From: Bombardia bombarda
Taxonomy: Eukaryota; Ascomycota; Sordariomycetes; Sordariales; Lasiosphaeriaceae
Reading direction: 5' to 3'
NCBI GenBank assembly: GCA_030512295.1
Contig: JAULSR010000002.1
Coordinates: 5,394,001-5,458,000 of the forward strand
DNA: 64,000 bases
Position numbers and translations under genes: made by a program
Part shown: piece by piece, positions 22,276-31,270 of the stretch
How the letters are laid out: the number at the start of each line of letters is the position of its first letter
Numbering within the stretch: the stretch's first letter is position 1
The notes under the pieces: model-generated
What the model was told of the DNA's origin: nothing
The model's input: the letters and a program-made list of their open reading frames with translations, nothing else
The model's database searches: none

Positions 22276-25200
22276 CTAGCGTAGCTCGCGGTACATCCCC
22301 CCCTGAGGCGGCCTGTCCAAGAAAACCACATCCTCATCATCCTGCGACGGGGGCTGCTGCTGCGGCGGCGGCGGCGGCGGCCGGCCATAATATCTTTCTC
22401 CTAACTGCCCGGGCCCGACAGACGACTCGTGTCGCATCACCTGCTGCTGTTGCTGCGAGGGCGCCGCCTCATTCGGATGGACACTGTAAGCCCGACCGCC
22501 AGCCACGGGCGGTGGCTGCATCAACATCTCCCTGCGCCCATCTGGGTGGATACCACCGCCCGGCGACGGGGCATATTCGCCACGCACGGGCATCTCGGGT
22601 CGAACGCTGCCCACCCTGGCCCCATACTCCCTGGCCACCTCGTACCGTATGGTCGTCTCTGCCGGCCTCACACTGCCCGACCGCAGAGACGGGTACTCTC
22701 GTAGAGACTCGTCCGCGCGCCTCTCATAGCCCAGAGGTAGCTCGTAGCGAACTGCCTCGCCCGGTCGCACACTGGCGGTTCTGACATCGTAGTACTCGCG
22801 GGGTGGCAGTCGCTCCTCGAATGTTCTCCCGTCATATACTGCAGCACTCCCGTAGCGGGCTGACTCGATCGGCGGACGGGTGCTTGCCGGTCGGGTGATG
22901 TACTCACGACTCGGCTCGACCGCCGAAGAGCCCTCCAGATGGGCTCGGGATGGTATGTACTCATCAAGAGGTGGGGCCATTATCTGGTTAGGATATGCTC
23001 TTTCCCTGTAAGCACGCTGTTCGGGAGCAGCAAATTCTGGGTTCGTTACAATTCGTCGAGGGACGGGGTACGCTGGCGACCCTTGTCGGTACGCGACCGT
23101 GTCATCTTCAAACATGTCTGGTCGTCGTGACATGGCGCGAGGGAGCGATGGTCGCCCGTACGAGAGTTCGTGTTCCGGCACTCTATGCTCGGAAACCAAG
23201 CCCTCCCGGACTACTACCGGTGCTCGAGGTTCAAAGTACTCTCGCCCATAGGCATCAACAACGATGCGCATTTGGGGGGCCTTTGGAGGTCCCATGGCGG
23301 GGGTATGCCGCTCGTACATAATAGGTGACTGCGAGTGTTCGCGATATGCGGTTGGATGCACGCTCATCCTCGATACAGCACGAGGATCACGTTGGTAAAC
23401 AGAAGCATCCCCAAATGGTGGCTCGAAAGCATGGGACACAGGTGCTACTGTACGCACATCCCGAATGTAAGAGGTAGCGGGTTGACCGCTCGGAGAGTCA
23501 GGCTGCACCTGACGAGCGCTGGGTGGCGGTCTGGAGTCTTCATAGTAGACTCTCTCATATCTTGGGACAGCAACGACAAGAGGCTCGGCCTCACGGCGGG
23601 AACGGGGCTCCGTTTCCCTTCCATACTCTACAACCCGTTCTTCCCTGTAGATCCTCGGTTGGTACTGCTCCGGATAGTTATCGTCTACTGCGATTGGCTG
23701 CTCATACCTAATCCCGTCATTGCTAAGTCCTTGCTGTTGAGTTTGCGTTTGTTTTTGGCGTTTCGCAGGGCGAGCATAGGGGGCAGCTGTCAGTGGGGAA
23801 GGAGAACGGGGCTCAGGCTTGATATAGGGCGATGCGGCCGCAGATTCAACAGCAAGCCGGTCAGCCTTTCTCTTCTTCTTTTTGCTCTTCTTCCTCTCAA
23901 GAGCTCTGGTGCCTTGGGGAGAGCTCTCGGGACTTGAGGCAGCGGAAGTGTGCTTCCTGAGCGCAGCAACTTGGGCAGGGGTTGCGCGACGGCCACCAGT
24001 GTCTGACAGACCTACTGGTTGCTGGCGAGTGACAGCCAAAGGAGAGATATGGGACGGTTGGGGTGCTATGGGGGAGAGATCGTGAGCACGAACCACTGGA
24101 GAGCCGTTGGACCGGCCAAGAGCCTGGCTCAGTAACTGCGCATTGACTCTGGCCAGATCGCGCGGATCAGTAGCCCGTTCCCTCCCTGTGTGTACAGATT
24201 CGTCGGAACGACTTGCCACACCGCTGTCCTGTGGACTAGCAGCCTCATGAGCATGGAGCTGGCGAAAAGCCCGGCTGACACTCGTTGCCTCGCTAGAGGC
24301 CGTGGGCTTGGCAGATTGCGAGAGGTCTATGGCAGGGCTCGATGTACTCGTCGCTGGCTGCTGTTGTAGGAGCGCTCCAGGAATGGTGCTTTGCGAAGGC
24401 GCCGCGGTGGGTTGTGGCTTGTGAGCCTGGACAGCAGGCTCGGGCTCGAATTCAGGTTCGTATGGGGACGCGTCTCGCATTCGCTCCTCTTCCGACTCGT
24501 TACGGACACGGGAGATCTGGTGGGACTGGGGAGTATCGTGCTGGCTAGAGTAGAAGGTGTTGTCATCGAACGAATCGCTCGAGGCTGAGGCATTAGCAGC
24601 TACGTCGTCAGTAGGTTGAGCAGTAGTCGTTTGAACCATAGCCAAGGCCTTTTGCAGAACATCGGCAATATCGAAGTCAGCAAGTTGCTCTGATGCTTGA
24701 AGAGAGGCTTTTTGGGAAGCACGCCGTTGTTCAATCTGCTCTCTCAGCCCACGCTCGACTCTTTGCCGGTGAAGCTGCATCTCTGCCTTTATCAGATCGT
24801 CAGACTTCTCCAGCAATACGGGATTGATCTCTATTTTGCCCGACCCGAAAGACCTGGGGGCTTCGCCAGAAGGGCTCGACAAGGTCCCCAGGCCCGGCAG
24901 ATTGGCAGCCACTTTTACCGGCGGTCTTTGCAAGTTTGTCTGGTAGGACTGGAAATTGTCAACACCCGAACGGCCGCCATTTGCGGGCGCTTTGGCAGAA
25001 GATGGCTGAGGATTCGCCGGAGCGGTAGAGCTGGTAGCAACAGAAGAGGGCAGAGGGCCGCTGGCGGCGGCGGCGGCTTTCCCATGCAGATGGGATGGCT
25101 TGATACGCGGGTGTGACCCGCCCACGACCTCATCGCGGAACCGCAGCAGTTTCTCGTACTGGCGAATCTCGTGCGCCTCGTCGGGAGTTAGTGAAGCCAT

Positions 25201-25548
25201 CGAAGATCCATTCATAGAAGCTCCTGCTCCGGACACCCCCCTTTTTCCAGCCATTACTGCGCCTACGTTTCCCTGCGCCATGAGCGTGTCGGTAGCGAAG
25301 GACAACTGATGGTCTCGGAATACTAAGAGTTCGCGCAACAAACGGAGCGATGCATCAAGTATAGCGACACGATGGCTGAAAAGCAAATAATAAGAACAAC
25401 GATATATAATAAAGAGAACAGGTCAAGTTGTCGGGAAACGATTGAGCGATTCTTGCCTGGCTCTTCACTGGAGGGCGTGATCGTGTTCTTGGTTTTTGCC
25501 AGGCGAAAGAAACACAAACAAGACGATTTGGGTTCTGGTGTTTGACAT
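22276..25548 (-). CDS. Large disordered, probably nuclear protein with SVRP repeats
   Basis: Family not recognised. Proposed exons in coding order: 25469-25548 and 22276-25375, 1059 residues. The first exon is inferred: the long frame opens right at a strong acceptor (TTGCTTTTCAG) and an upstream ATG frame joins in phase at a GTGAAG donor. If wrong, the ATG at 25281 gives 1028 residues. The region HRVAILDASLRLLRELLVF followed by RDHQLSF (residues 28-53) looks like an ordered helix; nearly all else is low complexity. There is a lysine-rich stretch RKKSKKKKRKADR (nuclear localisation-like), then IKPEP, which fits the sumoylation consensus. The C-terminal part (residues 851-1000) repeats a [AGY]SVRPxE...RYE unit. 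The tail has polyQ, polyP and an acidic-hydrophobic DDEDVVFLD motif. Probably a chromatin or transcription co-factor, but this is inference from composition. Confidence 0.75.
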
Positions 25549-26062
25549 TTTTCTCCACTCATATGGAAACTAAGCTCGGGCCAAGCACGCCCTGGCGCAA
25601 ATCAAAAACAAGGCTTACGTGGTACGGGGACCCCTGTAGCGCACGTGCCATTCGAGGTGTGCAGGCCTTGTTTCCGTTGATCGTCGGCTGCCCCGTGCCA
25701 GCTGCCAAGAGCGTACCTTACCAACTCGATGGGGAGCAAGATGCATCTGTCGGCCTGAGTCAACCTCGGGGTCTCGTCGTCGTAAGGAACTCGACTGATG
25801 ACAAACGGTTTCTGATCTATCGGTAGATGGCTCAAATCTATAGACGTAGTGAAAATGCAACATTACAGTCACAAAGAGTTTAATAGTAAGACCATCAAGA
25901 TCAAAATCGGACACATAACAAACCACTGTTAAGCATAAAGACAGCAACCCCATACTTACCGCTAATCATATCGCTTAACACGCCCCTCCCCCACCACTAT
26001 CACTTGCCTGACATCAACATTGAACAGCAACAATTCGACAGAGGCGTGTTCATATAGGAATC
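25549..26062. promoter_or_regulatory. Probable shared promoter of the disordered-protein and nucleotidase genes
   Basis: 514 bases between divergent start codons; no gene seen. Called from position only. Confidence 0.4.
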
Positions 26063-26982
26063 ATGGAGAAACAAGAAACAGCTACCAACGATGTGCAAGA
26101 CACTAGACAGGTCTTCTTCTTGTAGGTTGAGCGATCCCACCACCAATGGCGCATCGTGCATTTCTGACACGAGCAGCGACATCGACAACTGCCTCTACCC
26201 CAAGAGTGAGTGCCTGCTCCCAGGAACAGCCAGGAAAGGTGTCGTCGCATATGACTGATACATAGCTCAGGCGCAAAGGTCTATGACCTCATGGCAGGTC
26301 TAATCGACCAGTACTTCGCCAAGCACCTGTCGCTTCCGTGGGAAGACGCCGTGCGGCTACACAAGGAGTACTACCAAAACTACGGACTCGCTATCGAGGG
26401 TCTGGTACGGCACCACGAAATTGACCCTCTCGAGTACAATACGCAGGTCGACGATGCTCTCCCGCTGGACGACATCATCAAGCCCAACGCGAGCCTAAAG
26501 AAGCTACTCGCGGACATCGACACCACCAAAGTCAAGCCCTGGCTCTTTACCAACGCCTACATCAACCACGCGAAGCGCGTAATCCGCTTGCTGGAAATCG
26601 AGGAGTTTTTTGAGGGCATCACCTTTTGCGACTACAGCGACATGCCCCTGGTTTGCAAGCCCCACCCCAACATGTTCAGCAAGGCGATGAAGCAGGCGGG
26701 CATCGACAGATACGAAGACTGCTTCTTTGTTGGTAGGATCAACCCTGGTGGTGTTTCCGGGAGGCAAAAGCACATAATTCGTGTAATTACTAACATAACT
26801 GTTCTTCTCCAGACGATTCTTACATCAACTGTAAGCAGGCGCATGAACTGGGCTGGTCCACCGCCCACCTGGTCGAGGAAGGGGTGGAACCGCCCAGAGC
26901 GCAGGCGGCCAAGTATCAAATACGCCACCTGGAGGAGCTGCGGACAGTATTTCCTCAAGTCTTCAAGTCGGAGACGAGTTAG
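26063..26982 (+). CDS. HAD-family pyrimidine 5'-nucleotidase (Sdt1/Phm8 type)
   Basis: Predicted cytosolic phosphatase that removes phosphate from nucleoside monophosphates (Sdt1/Phm8 family of the HAD superfamily). Exons 26063-26121, 26177-26205, 26271-26732, 26813-26982; 239 residues. The catalytic DxD motif, FFFDIDNCLYPK at residues 18-29, is assembled from exons 1 and 2, the second being only 29 bases, so splicing is essential for activity. Later HAD motifs are present: LFTNA (Thr of motif II), CKPHPNMF (Lys of motif III) and VDDSYINC (acidic motif IV), the last split by intron 3, which has a CTAAC branch point. C-terminal text GWSTAHLVEEG is typical of the family. It cannot be assigned to Sdt1 or Phm8 specifically. 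Convergent with MED21. Confidence 0.93.
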
Positions 26983-27375
26983 ATAGACACATAGACCGTC
27001 ATCGCACATAATACCCAGCGTCGCTCATAGATAGGCGGACAAGGGCAGCAGTGAAGACGCATCGAGACAAGAATGAACCCATGATACCATAAAGACCGCA
27101 GTAAACCTGCACATCCTTAACTTGGAGATTCCCAAGTAACTCGCTGACTGCATCTACAGCCAGCAGATAACCCACCCAGTGATGCAAAAGGGGCGAAGGG
27201 GGTATTGTCTCCATCCATTTCCGCCATATAACTCCGTGAGTTGCCCGCTTGCCCTGCTCTCTATTATTCAATCAACCCAGAACGCCACTTTAAGAAACCC
27301 TTTGATTTCCTCCCCAACCCATCACTCATAAACAAAAACGGCCAACTAAATCCCAACAGCCCCCGGCTTCTCAGC
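26983..27375. other. Intergenic region between convergent nucleotidase and MED21 genes
   Basis: 393 bases, no gene seen; presumably both 3' untranslated regions. Confidence 0.5.
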
Positions 27376-27668
27376 TCAGTGACGACGAATCCCACGAAGC
27401 ACCTGGTCCAGCCTCGCAAGCACCTCGTCCTTCTCCTTGACGGCCTCGAGCCGCTGGCCCTCGGCTACCTTGAGCTCCTCCTCCAGGTCGCGGATCGACT
27501 GCTCCTGGTCGCGTTGGCTGTTGTCCAGGCCGGGCAGGCTCGAGATGAGATACTCGATCTGCTGCTCCTTAGTGATCAGGTCGCGCGCGAGCTCGAGCTG
27601 GCCCGCCTGGAAGATTTCGGGCGCGAACGAGTCAACTTTTTTCTCGTATTAGCTACTAAATCTGGTAA

Positions 27669-27701
<33 letters not shown>

Positions 27702-27999
27702 GTACGAAAAAGAGGAAAAAAACATGATTCCATTCCCACCCCCTCTCACCTTCTTTGGGCTGCCCTGACTTGAGGTCGGGAATCTTGTCGGCGGGCCCGA
27801 ACGACTCGAGGTCGTGGTGGTGGGCTAGGTAGTAGAAGCAGGAGATGAACTGGGTAGCGAGCTGATTTCACCCCACACCACGATGCGATGCAAATGTCAG
27901 TTGACCGAACGGCGCATTCGTCTATGGGGTCTGACTTGGCTATGTTAGAGGCGTTACCTGATCTACAGCATCCTGCAGCTGCGTGAGACGGTCCCCCAT
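27376..27999 (-). CDS. MED21: Mediator of RNA polymerase II transcription subunit 21
   Basis: Essential middle-module Mediator subunit (Srb7 in yeast), which pairs with MED7 through coiled coils. Exons in coding order: 27958-27999, 27750-27861, 27376-27635; 137 residues, the usual size. The family start MGDRLTQLQDAVDQLATQF crosses intron 1; then FISCFYYLAHHHDL, a proline-rich link, and a long C-terminal coiled coil from VDSFAPEIFQAGQLELARDL to the end. Intron 2 (27636-27749) contains a GCTT repeat. Divergent from RRG7, 387 bases between start codons. Confidence 0.95.
27671..27700. repeat. GCTT tetranucleotide repeat in MED21 intron 2
   Basis: About 7.5 copies of GCTT on the plus strand (AAGC on the coding strand). 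Confidence 0.95.
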
Positions 28000-28386
28000 A
28001 TTTGCGCAGAATTTCAACTGTTTTCTTTTCGTGTTGATGCGAAAATGCTGGGTCGGGGGTTGATTGATGTGCCTCGACTTCTCAATCACTTGAGTGGTTG
28101 AAGCTAAGACAGTCCCAGATACAGTGTATTTACGGTTCAGGTACGGTCAAGGCTGGAGACGTCCTTCAAAGTGAGTGGGGCTACGGCTCTCTTCACTCAA
28201 TCAGAAGGTTATGAGCTTAAATCTACTGGTGCAGGAACGGCCCCACGTCTCAGGCAGTGGGCCGCTTGACGGCTTCCACGCTTGTTTCATTGTTTCTCAG
28301 TCGACAATCATCACACTGTAGATTTCTTTTAAGTTACTAGAAATCAGGTCAGGCAATCAGCCGCATCTGCATCTGGGTCGGGCGGG
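28000..28386. promoter_or_regulatory. Probable shared promoter of MED21 and RRG7
   Basis: 387 bases between divergent start codons, no gene seen. Called from position only. Confidence 0.45.
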
Positions 28387-29325
28387 ATGCAAGCAGCATG
28401 GCGGCGAATGTCTTGCTTGATCAAGCCCCGCCGACTTCCTATATGGTGCTGCACCACCTCACAAGGCAACAGCAGGAAGATACTTCGGCATCTTTCCTCC
28501 GGCAGCAGCCGATCGCCGAGCCCGCATGATGCCCCTGCGGCGCGATCTTCATCACCACTACCATCACCACTACCATCACCATCACCATCACATGCCCAGA
28601 ATGACACGGCGGAAATCCTAACCTACCCCGACGCCAACACAGACAGCCACCATGACCTCGCCTCATTCCTGCAGTACACGGAGCGCACCGGCCTGGACCG
28701 CCGGTCCACCGTCTTCGTCGGCACCCACTACGAATACACGGTAGCATCCGTCCTCTCCGCCTACGGCTTCAGCCTGCGCCGCATCGGCGGCCAGTTCGAC
28801 TTTGGCATTGACCTGCTGGGAACATGGGCCGTGCCCTCCACCACCTCCTCCTCATCGCCTTCTCCACCCCCCTCGGCAAACAGCAGCCATCCCCCTCTCA
28901 AGGTCCTGCTCTCGTGCAAGGTATCCATGAAGACGGGCCCCGCTCTGGCCCGGGAGCTAGAGGGCGCTTTTGTCGGCGCGCCCGCCGGCTGGAGGGGTTC
29001 GGGCGTGCTGGGCTTGCTGGTGTCGCAGCGGCCGGCCACCAAGGGCGTGCGGGACGCGCTGGGGCGGAGCCGCTGGCCGATGGGCTACATCTCGTGCACG
29101 CGGGCCGGCTACGTCCAGCAGATGCTCTGGAACCGGCGGGCCGAGGAGGAGGGTCTCGCGGGCGTGGGCGTGGGGATGCGCTATGCCGCCCGGGACGGCC
29201 GGGGGGAGCAGAAGCAGCTTGTGCTGACGGTGAATGGCAAGCACGTGGCGCTCGTTGGGGATGAAGACCATCAGTGGACGGAAGTCGGGAGTAGTAACTC
29301 GGAGGGTCATGGCAAAGATGGCTGA
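28387..29325 (+). CDS. RRG7: Required for respiratory growth protein 7, mitochondrial (DUF2034, nuclease-like)
   Basis: Mitochondrial protein of the RRG7/DUF2034 family, whose loss in yeast impairs respiration and mitochondrial genome maintenance. Single exon, 312 residues. The N terminus is rich in Arg and Ser and lacks acidic residues (MQAAWRRMSCLIKPRRLPIW), as expected of a mitochondrial presequence. A serine/proline linker encoded partly by a CCATCA-type repeat follows. The core carries a restriction-endonuclease-like arrangement: Glu in THYEYTVASVLSAYGF (near residue 115), Asp in GGQFDFGIDLLGTW, and a Lys in LLSCKVSMKTG after a serine-rich insert. These could form a PD-(D/E)XK site; activity is not shown. 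An overlapping ATG frame at 28398 ends after about 44 codons and is not the product. Confidence 0.88.
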   Translation: MQAAWRRMSCLIKPRRLPIWCCTTSQGNSRKILRHLSSGSSRSPSPHDAPAARSSSPLPSPLPSPSPSHAQNDTAEILTYPDANTDSHHDLASFLQYTERTGLDRRSTVFVGTHYEYTVASVLSAYGFSLRRIGGQFDFGIDLLGTWAVPSTTSSSSPSPPPSANSSHPPLKVLLSCKVSMKTGPALARELEGAFVGAPAGWRGSGVLGLLVSQRPATKGVRDALGRSRWPMGYISCTRAGYVQQMLWNRRAEEEGLAGVGVGMRYAARDGRGEQKQLVLTVNGKHVALVGDEDHQWTEVGSSNSEGHGKDG

Positions 29326-29679
29326 CCTTCTGTGAGAATATGGTTGTAATTTGTATATGTGTATGGATAAACGGTTGATGTGTGAATAGAATAATAAAGA
29401 TGTATAGTTAAAACAATACGTTGCCTAAGGTAGAGTAGAAAGTATAAACTTACTAACCAGGTAATGACTGTTATTCATGTTTCGCCAAAGCCCGTTGCAA
29501 ATGGATAATAACAGTGGAACATAGTGACCTTCCGTCCAGGGAAAGACGGACGTTTGTGACGGTGAATGAATGAGAAAAAAAAACGAAGCATCAATCCTGA
29601 ACCTCATCTACCTATTCAAAAATCAAAATATCTGAGCCAACACCTCAAGACAGTTCACCTTATAACGAACCCAGCGACA
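29326..29679. other. Intergenic region between convergent genes
   Basis: 354 bases, no gene seen. AATAAA at 29392 is a plausible polyadenylation signal for RRG7. Confidence 0.5.
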
Positions 29680-30330
29680 TCAATCCTCCCAGACAGCCTG
29701 TCTCAACTTGGCAGCCTCCTCAGCCTTCTTCTTCTCACGTTCCTTCTCCTCTTCCTTCCGGCGCCGCTCCTTTTCGCGAACTGCACGATCATAGACCCGC
29801 TGCTCCTCCGTCAGCTTGGCCACCTTCATGCCGAGCGCATTGGCGATCATGCGGCGAGCGACCGCGTCTGTCTTCTCCGGTCTTTTTGGTTCGGATGCGC
29901 TACCACTTGCGTCATCGTAAAGAATCTGGCTGGCTACTGCTGCAGGCATTGTTGCGGCGGTCGGAGAAAATGGCCGTCTGGTGTCGTATGTCGGCGACAT
30001 GGGGGTCGGAGGCGGGGCGGCGGTGCCGGTTTTTTGGCGGCTGCTCGCCCCGCTGCTCAGCGCTTCCCGATCCCGGTCCCGGCCGAGTTCAGGGATTGGC
30101 CCAGAGTCATCATCTTCTTCGTCGTCGTCATCGTCGTAGTTGTCATTGTTTTTGTTGTCGTTGTTGTCCTTGGCACCCGTGTCTGATTCCGAGCTTATGT
30201 CTTCGTCCTCCCAGCTGTCGGCAACAGCAATGACGGCAGGTTTCTTTGTCTGCGCCTTTTTTGCTGAGGGCTTCCCAAGCGACAGCTTGGATACACTGGA
30301 GGAGATGTCGGTTTCTGCGTCGGAAGCCAT
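29680..30330 (-). CDS. Acidic protein with C-terminal coiled coil, function unknown
   Basis: Single-exon gene, 216 residues, family not recognised. An N-terminal Ser/Lys segment includes SWEDEDISSESD. It is followed by a long Asp/Asn-rich acidic tract (DNNDNKNNDNYDDDDDEED) near residues 54-73, a Pro/Thr/Ser linker, and a highly charged C-terminal helix with EREKKKAEEAAKLRQAVWED at the end. The segment VARRMIANALGMKVAKLTEEQ before the helix looks like the best conserved part. The single frame, a good ATG and compact design support a real gene. Its start codon is divergent from Lon protease, 940 bases away. Confidence 0.75.
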   Translation of the reverse strand: MASDAETDISSSVSKLSLGKPSAKKAQTKKPAVIAVADSWEDEDISSESDTGAKDNNDNKNNDNYDDDDDEEDDDSGPIPELGRDRDREALSSGASSRQKTGTAAPPPTPMSPTYDTRRPFSPTAATMPAAVASQILYDDASGSASEPKRPEKTDAVARRMIANALGMKVAKLTEEQRVYDRAVREKERRRKEEEKEREKKKAEEAAKLRQAVWED

Positions 30331-31270
30331 TGGCGAATATGTAATCTTGGTAGGGGAATTGTATCAAGGAAAAGTAAAGGGGAAAGTGGTTTTTTTTCCG
30401 ATGTGCGCCTCAGAGCAGTTAATAAAGAGCAGAAGCTGTGTACTGTCTTTCTATCCCATGGATAAAGAGTATCCCGTCCTTGGTTCCTCAGTATTGCAAT
30501 GTGATGAACCAGTCAATCACTGCAGGAAGAGGAGATGGGGTGATGATGATGATCAGGATGCAACAGCTTCAGGATTGGCTTAAGAAACTCAGCCTGAGAC
30601 CAACAACGATGCAGTTTTAACATAAAAAGGCTCATGCAAGATGCGAATAAAATCTAGTATATGCTATAACCTTTGCAGCCAGCTTTGACAGTGAGGGTCT
30701 CCTCAAACCGCAAGGTTGATGAGCTGGAATTGGGGAATGAGCTGAGAGCCACCAGACCCCACCACCTAAACACTGCGGGACGCACACAGTGTGGGGATCG
30801 CTCCAGGCCAAAGCTGGCCTTGCTCTCCCCCGTGGCTGGAACTGATGGTGGCTGAGAACGACCATTGCCCCCCATAAGCCCCTAGTACCTAGCTCACAAG
30901 CTGGAGCTACCTCCATTAGGCAAAGTACCTAAGTACCGGGTAACGTAATTACGGATACCTACTCCAATTTCTACCGTCGTCGGCGGAATGCGAACCGGCT
31001 CGCAAACGCATTATTCATCATCATGGGTCTCGGGCTTTTTGGGTCGTCAATTAGAAGCTGCGACTAGACCATCCACCAAGACGGCGAGGTGTTTTTCTTC
31101 GTCTTGTCATTCTGTATATTTATTTTAGCACTTTCTTTTCATCTGGTCACTGCATAGAAACAAACCCCATCTCTGCCCTCGGTTCCATCGGGCCTCTCAC
31201 GATTCATCATTCCGAAACCCGCAAATCCTGACGTCAAACATCGAGAGCTCTGAGCTTGGTAACCTTCAAC
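30331..31270. promoter_or_regulatory. Region between divergent acidic-protein and Lon genes
   Basis: 940 bases with no supported gene. TACCTA/TAGGTA-like elements cluster at 30884-30940. Probably holds both promoters. Confidence 0.45.

Noticed and set aside
22245..22784. Plus-strand open frame opposite the disordered protein gene
   Set aside because: It is antisense to a GC-rich coding region; such shadow frames are expected.
28398..28529. Alternative ATG frame at the RRG7 start
   Set aside because: It ends after about 44 codons and does not lead into the nuclease-like core.
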